This document shows, piece after piece, positions 24,436 through 35,764 of a stretch of DNA of 64,000 bases. The stretch comes from Stichopus chloronotus. Taxonomy: Eukaryota; Echinodermata; Holothuroidea; Aspidochirotida; Stichopodidae. How positions within the stretch are numbered: position 1 is the first letter of the stretch; the number at the start of each line of letters is the position of its first letter. A model generated the notes under the pieces. It did not search any database. It saw nothing but the letters and a program-made list of their open reading frames with translations, and was not told the origin of the DNA. The DNA lies in contig CM037850.1 in the NCBI GenBank assembly GCA_021234535.1, positions 21,564,446 through 21,628,445 on the forward strand. The letters are read 5' to 3'. Both the position numbers and the translations under genes were made by a program.

Positions 24436-24641
24436 CTCCCCGCTGCAACCATAGGTTTTACAAATAAGAAGGTAGATGTAAGGTACCCACAAGGCGAATA
24501 CAGGAGGATCATACAGCAACCATGCGGTCAGACTGACCTTGCTGCCACACATCTGGATTGTAGGGGATTGCCACACAGGACAATTTTACAACAGACATTT
24601 CATAACAAAGTTTGAGAAAGTATCCAAAGTTTGTCACATGT

Positions 24642-24745
24642 ATGCCTCCCAAGAAGAAAGCAATGAACCAGATGGGGAAAGGAGGGGAGGACAAGGAGAA
24701 GACCACTTTAGTCTCTGATGGGTCGGAGGAGGAGCAACCACCCAG
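24642..24745 (+). CDS. Candidate first coding exon of an unidentified gene
   Basis: An ATG at 24642 opens 34 codons plus two bases: MPPKKKAMNQMGKGGEDKEK, then TTLVSDGSEEEQPP. It ends at CCCAG followed by GTACTG, a usable donor at 24746. An in-frame stop lies upstream at 24603. The lysine/glutamate-rich, low-complexity charged composition and third-position pattern look coding, unlike the surrounding AT-rich DNA. The exon ends in phase 2. No downstream exon of matching phase was recognised within the next 20 kb. I do not recognise the protein; it could also be chance or a retrogene fragment. Confidence 0.35.
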
Positions 24746-26283
24746 GTACTGTAGGGTAGTTGAACAATGTGCCATATACTAAAAAGAACATAGAATGATA
24801 AATGTTATCTCCACGTTATTATCCTACGGTGACCAAGATAGGGATTCTGTTGGCGCCACCACAGATTCTCTGTACTCACCACAGTATCTCTCAATTTCGG
24901 GGGGATTTACAGTCACTATATTCTAGCCATAAGAGTCACAATATGTGACTTAGGCATTATCTGGTTGGACGATACAGTTTACATACAAAATAGCAGAGAA
25001 ACAGTACTACACAAATTACAATTAATCCTTTTCAATGTGGTAGTCATAGCAACAATCCTGCATAATTGTGCATGTACAGTATTATCAACTTGTAAAGTTG
25101 ACTCACTTCCACTGAAGTCCTTCTATCAGTTTCTGTGTTTGGTACACATGGCACACCTCCAGATAATGGTATCCCTCCATATATGATAAAGGTTTAACTT
25201 GATCATTAACTGTCAACCTAATTGACAATGAGCTGGAAACACTACCAAATATTTATTTTATGTTTGGTTCAGTTTCCCACACACGGTAAATTCTGACCAC
25301 ATAGAGTCAACACACATCTGTGGGTCATTCAATACCCCAACTACTTCCTATTGGTGGCTAATCCTTCCTATTGTGGGAATAAATCTTTTCCAACCCACCA
25401 AACCTCATTGTATAGTTCCAGAGTTAATTATGCACAGCAGCTCTAGAGGTTTACCCTACTGCCGTACATAAGAATACGTCCAAACCAGCCAAATGTGCTG
25501 TACTACAGTACAAATAAATACTTTATCACAAAATTAGACTCTACTGCTTGCCCTCTACGGTAGTGTACAGTACAATAATCACTTTTAATTTAAAGGGATA
25601 TTTTTTTTTCTAATTTCAATCTGAGTGAAGTAAAGGTTACATACAGTATCAAATCTCGTCAATGAGAAGGTACATGGTGACAAATTGGAGCAACCTGTTC
25701 ATTTAAAGAGAAATGCTGCATTTGTTTCACAGAAAGTGTTATGGATACAATATGACAGATACACCATTTGGAAAATGTGTAACATGTTTTTTTTTTTAAG
25801 AAACAAGAATCCTACCAATAGAAATTCAGTTATTTGTTATTCAAGAATATTTTGTTCACACAAACTTTAATAAAAATTCAAAAGATGCAACCTCCGTAAC
25901 ATGTTTTAAAAAGGCACACTATTGCTGGTGTTCTCATTGGTAATCTGACTATTTACAATTCTACAACCTCTAGCCATCCGTTATTGAGATTCTACTGTAT
26001 ATCACTTGAGTTTCCACCAGATCTAATTTAGGCCTAACATTAGAAACAACAGCCTTTTGAGACTATAGATTATCCACAAGTCTATGATTCCTCGAAAAGG
26101 ATGAACTAAAAGAACACGACCTGGTTCATAAACCTTTTTAACAACAACTCTAAACACAACATGAAAACAACCTGCTCGATAGGTTTCTACTGTATGAAAC
26201 AAACTGTTAGACTTGAAGTTCAAGCACCCTCCTTGAGATACTGAGTTTACAATACTTTGAAGTTCCACCAACATTCAGTTGCT
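24746..26283. other. No gene seen
   Basis: AT-rich sequence with no coding signal. A diverged copy of the TGTAACGTCCGCAACA motif (GCAACCTCCGTAACATG) sits at about 25887-25903. From about 26200 the text grades into the dispersed repeat at 26284. Confidence 0.4.
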
Positions 26284-26822
26284 GAGGTATCTACCTTTGA
26301 CTGGTCTTCGCGCTGGTGACCTCAAATGACCTTTGACCCCATGAAAAACAATAGGGATCACCTACTCACAATGGACTATCAACACACCAACTTTGAAGCT
26401 CAAGCACCTGTCACATCTTCAGATACTGTATTGTGTCTTCAAGGTTTTCAAACTATATCCTCTATTGACCTCCCATGACCTTTAACCTCCATGCAAAATG
26501 CCAGCTATCATCTACTCAAATAAGTGCTATCAATGATTACAGGTTGAAGTTCCAAAAACATTCCATTGCTGACATCTCAATATTTCAAATTCTATGCTCT
26601 GGTGACCTCAAATGACCTTTGACCTCCATGAAAAACAATAGGGATAATTTACTCGCAATGTGCTACCAACACACCATCTCTGAAATTCAAGCACCTTTCC
26701 CTTCTTGAGATATCGTGTCTACAAGCCAGGGCATCGCATAAACGCACACATACAGTTCACACACACACACCATCAACATCGCATAGATTCCTTGCCTGCC
26801 TTCGGCAGGAAAACAGAAATTG
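26284..26822 (+). repeat. Dispersed repeat, three tandem modules, CA tail and terminal hairpin
   Basis: Module starts (GACCTCAAATGACCTTTGAC and variants) occur at about 26316, 26466 and 26603, then TGAGATATCGTGTCTACAAG, (CA)n at about 26757-26772 and the tail TTGCCTGCCTTCGGCAGGAA. That tail can form a hairpin (CCTGCC / GGCAGG with a TTC loop). Perfect TGACCTTTGACCT lies at 26613-26625 and a one-base variant at 26327-26339. It is the same family as 10724-11925 but with fewer modules. Confidence 0.8.
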
Positions 26823-27384
26823 CTTATCCTCAGGCAAAAAAAAGAAAAATAAAACAAATGATAACATAAGACTTACAGTATCATGCCAGTGCCTTATTTA
26901 TGTCATAAATTGTATACTTAGCTTTCAAGATGCAGTTAAGACAGGAACTTGCCTGTAAAACTGTCGATATTGATGAAATTTGTGGCTATTTTCAACAATT
27001 TTAATGGCTTATACAACCAATATTTCAAAATGCCAATTTCATGTCACACTGTAATGTTCAATGTAACATGAGCACACATCATACTTTTTAAACTTCAACC
27101 TGCAGTTTACAGTTATGACGATACAAAGTTCCCATTTTTAGGAATCAATGACAACAGACACCATCAAATGCTAAAAATTTTCATTAACTTACAGGTGACA
27201 TGTTATTGTACTTGCTGCAAGTCTTTAAAGGTCAATTTCAAAAATTTTGTCCAGTGATATCATAACAAGGCAGCAGCTCTTTCCATCATTTAGATCGTAG
27301 AGTATCTGGAGGACTATTACCAGAGATTTTAAGCAGTCAAACTAAAAATTTGGCAGTTTAATGGACAAAGCATAGCCGAGTCTA

Positions 27385-28645
27385 TTGTTCTTTGAATAAT
27401 ACTGTGCATATCTTTAAATGATGCTGCATGTGAGCATCTTTGAATGATACTATGCATATGAGTATCTTATATACCATAGTTCAATAATACTCTGTACGTC
27501 TTTGAAAGAAACAGCATTGCATACGCACAACTTTAAATGATATTGTACACACTGTATCTTTGATTGATACTGGGTAATCTTTGAATGATACTGTACATGT
27601 CTTTGAATGATACTGTGCAAACAGTATCTTTTAATGATACTGTGCATACAGTATCTTTGAATTATACTGTTCATATTTTTGAATGATACTAAGCATACTG
27701 CACCTCTGAACAATACTGTCCAAATCTTAATACTGTGTGATACTGTACATATCTTTGAATGTTACTCTATGTCTTTGAATGTTAATGTGCATATCTTTGA
27801 GTCATATGGTACATATCTTTGAATGATACTGTATCTTTGAATGATACTGCATCTTTGAATGATACTGTGCCTATCTTTGAATGATACTGTACACATCTTT
27901 GAATGACACGGTACATATCTTTGAATGATACTGTACATCTTTGAATGATACTGTACATGTCTTTCAATGTTACTGTACATGATATTGTACAGTCTTTGAA
28001 TGTTACTGTGCATATCTTTGAATTAACTGTTCATATCTTTGAAGGATACTGTGCATATCTTTCAGTGATACATGTACATATGTTTAAATGTTACTGTACT
28101 TATTTTTGAATACTGTGCATGTCTTTGAATATCACTGTACTGTACATGTTTTTGAATGATACTGAGCATATCTTTGAATGATACTGTACATATCTTTGAA
28201 TCATACTGTGCATATCTTGAATGATACTGAGCATATCTTTGAATGATACTGAGCATATCTTTGAATGATACTGTACATATCTTTGAATGATACTGTACAT
28301 ATCTTTGAATTATGATGTGCATATCTTTGAATGATACTGTAAATATTTTTGAATGTTACTGTACATATCATTGAATATATCTTTGAATGTTACTGTCCAT
28401 GTTTTTGAATGATACTGTGCATATCTTTGAACAATACTGAGCATATCTTTGAATGATACTGAGCATACACTTGAATGATACTGTACATATCTTTGAAAGA
28501 CACTGAGTATATCTTTGAATGATGCTGTGCATATCTTTGAATGATACTGTGCATATCTTTGAATGATACTGTGCATATCTTTGAACAATATTGTACATTC
28601 TTCTACTGACACTGTGTAAGTAGACGTATCTTTGAATGATACTGT
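27385..28645 (-). repeat. 22-bp minisatellite, about 55 degenerate copies
   Basis: The unit is ATCTTTGAATGATACTGTGC plus AT. Copies vary at the dinucleotide CA/GA and in occasional deletions that change the period to 17-23. Open frames across it on the minus strand (repeated SIIQRYVQYHSK-like words) are by-products of the repeat and not genes. Copies in the centre (28160-28560) are the most regular. Confidence 0.9.
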
Positions 28646-31600
28646 TAATGCTTTTGAAGATTTAAAGCCAATTGGAAGGAAACTTGACTGACTGTGCAGT
28701 AATCATGCAACTGTCGTATTTAACTGTTATTAAATCTACTGTATAGCCAAGAACTTATCACTGGCCTTGGCAACTTAATTCTGTATTTAAACAATTTTTG
28801 TTTATTGTGCCACGTTCAGTATAAAAAACATGAATCAAGCCGACCATTTCTTCAGGGGTCTGGCATTTTCTGGTGTGCAAGAATGGCCTTCATTTAACAT
28901 GGTTCATTAATAGAACACCCTGTCTACAGCAACAGCAGTGGAATATTTGGCATCTGAACTAATCGCCTTAACATGTACATGACTTCCTAAATGTTACCAC
29001 AGATGAATGGTATGAATCATCTAACTGACAAGGTAACGATATCAACTTGTTGACCGCAGACAAACTTTCAACAAGGTCAAAACAACTGGCCGAGATCCTG
29101 CCACAGGAAGTGAAGCAAGTGTGAGACAGACGACTTCCATTGTGTCCTCAAACAGGAACTCAGCCCTTCTAAATTTAAGGTACATCCTTTACATAAGTAC
29201 ACACTCTCAATTATTTCGCAGCAAGAGCTTAAAATTAGTTTTTTTACAGATAAGGTGCATTGCTACACTGTATGCATGTTCATTGATTCACTTGTAACTG
29301 GAAGTGAACTTCTGCCACACAGAAACATACCAATAATACTCAATCTGTGCCAGTGCATGTTGACAATTTGCCAGACAGGAATATACTGTCAATTCGACCA
29401 AATAAATTTGACAGGAAGATAAACTTGGAGGGTCAGAAGTAGCCACTGGCATGGACTGGACATTCAAGATGTTTTTCCTAATTTAGTATCGTCTCAGTAT
29501 ATTTGCCTTTTACTGTCCAATGTCCAGGCAATGACGATGTACTGTCTATCTATACCACCCCCTCCCATCCCCCCTCCCATTCCCCCTCCCATCACCCTCC
29601 CTTCCCCCCTTAAAATGTAAATGAGTGGTCAAACAGTAATCTTACTGCATAAGATTGCCTTGACAACATGTTAAATATGAGAACATGCAGGTGCAGTATT
29701 CTGTGTTAGAGAATTTATTTTTCCTTGAACAGGGCCTATCATCCTCCAATGACACAGTCTCTCTCCTTGCAGGTGGACATTACACTGACAAACACTCCGC
29801 CTGAGATTCTGAAAATAAACGATCTATCTATGGCATTCTTAATCATTTTCAAATGGCCAATCTCAACTCCAAACTTGGAATGGATAACAGTAATCAGTGT
29901 TCTCCACTAGCTGTTCTGGAGAGATTGCATCAGCACCCCTACTTAAACTTACTGCATGCCCACACAAAATCCTGACTACAAAAAACTTAGAAACACTTAC
30001 CCTTTTAGCAATGTTTGTAAAGTGAATTAGAGACATTCCGTCTCCCATATCTCTCACCAACACTAGCCTAGAACTGTAATAGCAGCAGCAGTAACAGTAA
30101 TACTACTTTAGTACAACTATTACATACATGTATATGGACCAGACCTGACATAACTTGCATAATTCTGCATGCTAGGCTTGTAGTCCAGTGGTTGCATGCA
30201 CTAATACAACAGAAATTAATGTTAAAAACATTGCGAATGGTTTGATGTGCACCAGCCAATCACAACTCGAGACACTTTTGAAACTTTTGAGCGTACAAAT
30301 CCTTACACGTACTTGAGAGTACTTCAGAGCTCATCATTTTACCCTAGCGATCATCATTTTGCCTACCTAAACTCCAGCCTTGGAAGAAAAATACTTCCCA
30401 ACGTGAACATGAAAATGCCGTCTTTAAACTGTGTGTTAGACAGCAATAGCCCATCTGAGAAAATGATCGCCATTGTGAAAATAAAATGCTAAAAGCATCA
30501 GAATATATGAAGACAAGTGCATTTAAAGGACCAAAAAAGATTTTATACGCCATAAATATTTGGCAACTTTCGCAGCAAACACAGCCCACGGTATTAAGGC
30601 GGATAGGAGTATGTCGGTACATGACAATGCAGGGAGTTTCTATCATACAGTGGGCCTTAACCCCCCTCCCCCCCCCCCCCCCTCTGGTATGCAAAGGTTT
30701 TGAGCAGAAAACATTCATCAAGATGTTTAACCGTATCACTTTACAATAATTTACAAAAAGTAAGGTTGTACTAAAACTATTTTGCTAAATACTGTGGCTT
30801 TTTACATCTGTGGCAATGTATGCAAAGTTTTGGATTCTCAAAAGTAAGATATTTCTGTCTCAAACAACATTTGTACCATCTCACAAGTTGTAATGTTCGA
30901 TGTTCCTTTGAGTTTGTACTGCGGGAACTCCAATTCAATTGGAGAGCAAGATCGTTCGTCAAAAGTATCACAAAATACCCCAGTCAATCAAAAACATTCA
31001 CCTGGCATACACGTGAAAGAGCTTGAACTGCTGTAACAATTTACGAAATATCCACAAACTTTTAGTTGAAGGTTTTCTCCTGCACAATATTTTTCTTGAT
31101 AAAGGCTTGGGACTTTTCCTGTTGCCTAACATACATGTAACCAATAAAACCCTAGCCTACCTACACACATGTCACTGACATTTAAGTAGCAGTATGGTAG
31201 GTCTAAGATTTTCAAACAATTTTTTATCCAAAGTTTTAGTAAATACTTAATATGTTGTCTAATGCAGTACTAAATCTTGAATGCTTCACTATGAAGAGGA
31301 TGGGTTATTTTTATCAAAACTTTATGAATTTAACTTATCATAAAATATTGGAGGGGAGGTGATATCTAAAGTTAAGCCGCCAGTTGCAGTTGCCCTTCTG
31401 AAAACTTTTCATGATCAGGCCTGTTTTGTCTTCCTTTTAACAATAACTCGTTAAATTGGAACCTTTTAAAACCCAAAACGAGAGAAGGAAGATGGTCTGG
31501 ACCACTGTAATGGTTACCACGATTTGTTATCTTTGCCGAATCTAAGATAGAGCTATGTAGACGCTATGTAGCTCATGTTAAAATTTAGACATTGTGGCAA

Positions 31601-34600
31601 GGAGAACTTACCAACTGATGAAAGGGAAGGTGTTACAAAGGTTCACTTACTGTACAGTACTTCATAAACTGTGCTTCTTGAAAGTTAGAAGGAAATTCAC
31701 CAGCACAAACAAGTGGAAAAATTACCTCAAAAAGTAAAAATATTTGGTGATACATTCAATCTAGATTAGGCACCAAATTTTGCACCATTTTGCATTAAGC
31801 CCACCTGACATGAACAAAGAATTTTCAAAAGGTGTGGGGGCTCCTTCAGTTAAGCCCCCCTCCAGGATGGCAATCAGTCACACCAGCCAGCTCAGGGGAA
31901 AGCACCAGGACAAAATTTAAACTGCGGAGAACAGTGTGTTCTGAGGAGACCAACACTGTCAGTGGAGACAGTAAACAACACTGTCAGTTATGGTAAACAA
32001 CACCGTCAGCTATGGTAAACAACACTGTCAGTGGGTTAAACATTCACTTCATCAGTGCCTTCGAATAATTTCTTTCAGGCATTGAAAGAAATCAACTTCT
32101 GAGAGAGTTTATTTGTCCATAGATTAGGAGCTTTAAAAGCTCAATGGTTATAAATTATTCCGTTTAAACTGGTTGAATGGATACAGTTCTGGTAACTTCA
32201 TTCATAGGCTGCTATCTAGAGCCTTGTGACTGTCCGTGACTGGGCCTGCAGGAAAGATTATGCTTGTGTGTTACATAAAATGGATTCTCTTTAATCTTCA
32301 GGACAGACTGGACTGGAATAGCTTCAGTTGTCAGTAGACAGCATAAAGAATCAGAGAGCTCCCCCCCCCCAATAACTGATGAACAACAATTGTCTATAGT
32401 TCTAACGTTACCTGTTACTCAAAGATGGAGTACTGATCGGTATCTCTCTTGATTAGTGCTCAATTAGGTGAGAAGATGGACTCAGACATACAGAGTGAAG
32501 GTTAATATGTATAATTGACTACCTATAGTGCAAGGTGATTTAATTTTATTTTTTGTAATTTCAGAAAGTGATTGCTGACTGGAATTATGCAATCAGGAAT
32601 CTAATAAAGGTGCAATGCTTTCAGAGCAAAAATGTTGTTAAAGGTGGATCTATTGCAGGCACTCTAGCTGTTACAGCAAGAAAGATATACACAATACTTG
32701 TAATACAATACTACAGAGTACTAGAAAGTACTACAGTACAGTATTTACTGTAATTATACAGTATTAAAATACAGTACTATGCAGTAATTATTTGGTGAAG
32801 TACTCCTTGCAAAGAGCAAAAAAAAAACCAATACATCCCACAAAGATAAAAAGAATATAAGTCTAAATCATTAAAGCCAGCAAACCTTTGGCGAGCATTC
32901 TCTCAGTTTAAATTATAAATAACCTGAAATCTAAATCCAATGACATAAAATCCAACTTTAAAGTCTTAAACTGAGTTTTGGGTTGTTTATTCTACTTCTG
33001 GGTCAGAGATTAATCTGCCTGTCATCAACTCACTTTTTGTCCCTCATTTCCAGGGCTTGACCTGCATTTAAACACTCAACCTGCTAACTAGCCCAGCCTT
33101 CTGAAAAATCACCATTTCAAATTTCTGTAGAGATACACTTTTCTCGTCTCAATTAAACACAAACCTCACAACACCTCAGCTCAATTAGCTGTCTACACAG
33201 GAATACATGCAATTCATCAGATCAGTTACTGAGTGCTGACTAATTTAACAAACTTGTCCTACAGTACTATTTTGAGCGCACATAGTCACTCTTCGCTCAC
33301 AAAAAATGTTAACCCGCCTCCCTTTAACCCTTCCAAAGGTCCACTAACAGACTGGTAGACATTCATCTCAGATTGAGTGAAGTCAGTCCGAGATAATGGT
33401 CCATCTGGCTGTTAGGTATTATCTAAGAAACAAGAGCACAGTAGCTGGGGCTCTTACATGATACAATTCACTAAAGAACATACTGTAGCCATGGAGATAC
33501 TGAACTGTGATGAATGGACTCGTTTGGATGCAAGGTAACTTTGTAGTAAAATAGAAATGATATGAAAAGCAATGACAACACTCAGATTACCAAAAAACAT
33601 CGATCAGGAATAAAACTTTACTCCAAAATGTCTTCTGTTTCAAGTAAGTCACTGGTCACATTGATACACTGTACACATGGAGTGTGGTATAATGCAACTC
33701 CATAACAGTACATGCACACAGTACTCTGTAACTGTTAGGGAGGAGTTTGGGAGTAGTTTCTGAATCATGAGAGATGTAGGTTGTGCATGGAGAAGACACA
33801 TTACATGTTAATGAAAGGTACTGGCTATGTCTTCAGACCTGTGTAGTATTCTTGCTTACTTCAATGTTAGTGGAGACATTTCCAACATCAAGTACATTTC
33901 ATGCATGCACTTATACGAATGTAACTAAATAAAAACAGGAATGCTGACAGGCAAATAACTTAAATACAGTTAGTGGAATACCCAGCATCCTGTGATACTG
34001 AGGGTGCCAAAATAGCCTGGTGTCTTTTGGAAGGGGTCACCCCACCCCTTCAACACAATGTTTTTCTAAGATAAGAGAAGATGAAATACATATACAGTAC
34101 TTCAACACTTGGCCAAAAATTGTCCAAACTTCGGTAATTTATCTTCATGGTACAGTAGTGTAGGTAGTAGGAAAGCAAGATATCTAATGTATATACCAGA
34201 TAGTGCAGCAATTATGAATGGTATCAACATTTCTCACTCTGAGTCATATCTCTTTAAGAGTTTACAAAAAAAGTGAGAATTTTGATTGCAGAACCGAGAT
34301 CAACTGATTTACAGTATGGCTCTGCATTCCCAAAATAATCAGCCTGCAGTTTTACTGTGCATAAAGTGATCAATGCAATCTACTCAGAGAGAGATAAACT
34401 TAACAATTCTGATGAGTGGGATACATCAAAGTCCATGACAAACATACTGTACAAACAATGTTGTTTAACATACAGTACTGTAGGCCTATCAGCTAGGTCT
34501 ACTTGACAGCATACATCTTACATGTTTTCTTTACATCATTTTTTCTATTTGTTTTTCCTCAGTTTGTAAAATTTTTCTTAAGCACCAATAGAAAATGTGT

Positions 34601-35110
34601 GGGCCTGTTGTATAACTACCCCGTCCCCCTGAATTTGTCACTACAGTACAGTACATTAATTCCCATGTAGTAACACTGTAAATCATTCTACTTATTTTGG
34701 TCTATTTTAAGTAACTTGTTTCGTCCTTTTATAGGTTCTTCAGTTAGGTGGTGGATGTACAGTAGAGTAAGTGTTGACTATGCATTTATTACGACAAAAT
34801 ACACTCTTAATTAATAAACTACGCATTGTCTCTTCAGAAACTAAATTTCCATTTTCCGATGTGTAAACCATGATAACAGCTTTGGACCCGTCTTCGTTGA
34901 AACAGTTGAAGGAAGTTCAAAGGGATTACATGAAGCAATGGAACAAAGTTATTGTCAGATTAGAAAGATTAGGTATTAAAGTGGATTTGTAAAGGGGTAG
35001 ATGAGTATGATTTAGGGTGCAGTAATATTGCGGTTGAACAATGGTGCCATGTCACAAAGACTAGAGCTGCTTTTACTCCATTTGTGAAAGCTCCATGTTT
35101 TCATACTCTA
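28646..35110. other. Long stretch without a recognised gene
   Basis: About 6.5 kb of AT-rich sequence. Visible local features are a pyrimidine-rich block of CCCCTCCCAT words (29557-29610), a run of about 20 C interrupted once (30660-30682), three to four copies of a roughly 22-base unit containing AAACAACACTGTCAG (31960-32035), and a CAGTACTATGCAGTA-rich patch (32695-32795). The word ACAGTAC/TACTGTA is frequent throughout. I find no exon that I can defend here. Confidence 0.4.
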
Positions 35111-35114
35111 CCCT

Positions 35115-35760
35115 GTAACTGTTAGTGACCTCAAATCACCTTTCACCTCCATCAAAAAATAATGTGGATCATCTACTCACCATAGACTACCCACATGATA
35201 AATGTGGAGTTCAAGCAACATTCAGTAACTGAGATATATACAGTATATTAGCAGAATTTCACATTTTATCAAAGCAGTGGTCTCAAATGAAATCTGACCT
35301 CCAGAAAAACAATACTGTTGGTTTCATTTACTGACAATGGACCTGTACATCAAACTTGAAGTTGTAACAATGTTCCCTTATTGAGATACAGCAATTACTT
35401 GTAAGGTTTTCAAACTATACAGTTAGTATGACCTCTACTGATCTCATGTGACCTTTGACCTCCGTAAAAAATGACAGAGATCATCCACTCATTAAGAAGT
35501 ACTGTACCAATTGATGCTAACAATTTGAGGTTCCAGCAACTTTCAATTGTTGAGGTATCTTCCTTAATAGGTTCTACTGTAACTTCTAGAAACCTACTGT
35601 AAAATGATCTTTGACCTCCATTAAAAACAATAGGGATCATATCCTCACAATGGGCTACCTGAATTTGAAGTATCGCAGCAATCCAGTTGCCAAGATACTG
35701 TATGTCAATCAATAGGTTTTCATACTTTATCAAAACAAGAGGGCACACCTTCTCAATATG
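35115..35760 (+). repeat. Degenerate copy of the 144-bp-module dispersed repeat
   Basis: Module starts occur at about 35124, 35279, 35438 and 35585, a period of about 150, with the AAACAATAGGGATCAT word and ACAAGAGGGCACACCTTCTC at the right end. A perfect TGACCTTTGACCT lies at 35449-35461. Most modules have decayed more than those at 10724, so this is an older copy. Confidence 0.7.
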
Positions 35761-35764
35761 GCAA

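Noticed and set aside
27450..28612. Series of minus-strand frames with SIIQRYVQYHSK-like words
   Set aside because: Translation of a degenerate 22-bp minisatellite; frames break at each period change.
30170..30230. A-box-like TAGTCCAGTGGTTGCATGC
   Set aside because: No B box or foldable cloverleaf follows.
30367..30473. Possible minus-strand first exon (MAIIFSDGLLLS) ending at a GTAGGC donor
   Set aside because: Short, hydrophobic, no recognised protein, and no partner exon; not strong enough to list as a feature.
32570..32614. Small plus-strand exon-like block (acceptor TTTCAG, then KVIADWNYAIRNLIK)
   Set aside because: Only 45 bases, weak donor, and joining it to the candidate exon at 24642 gives an immediate stop.
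35410..35748. 112-codon minus-strand frame
   Set aside because: Falls entirely inside a dispersed repeat copy; the repeated GGQRS words come from the tandem module.
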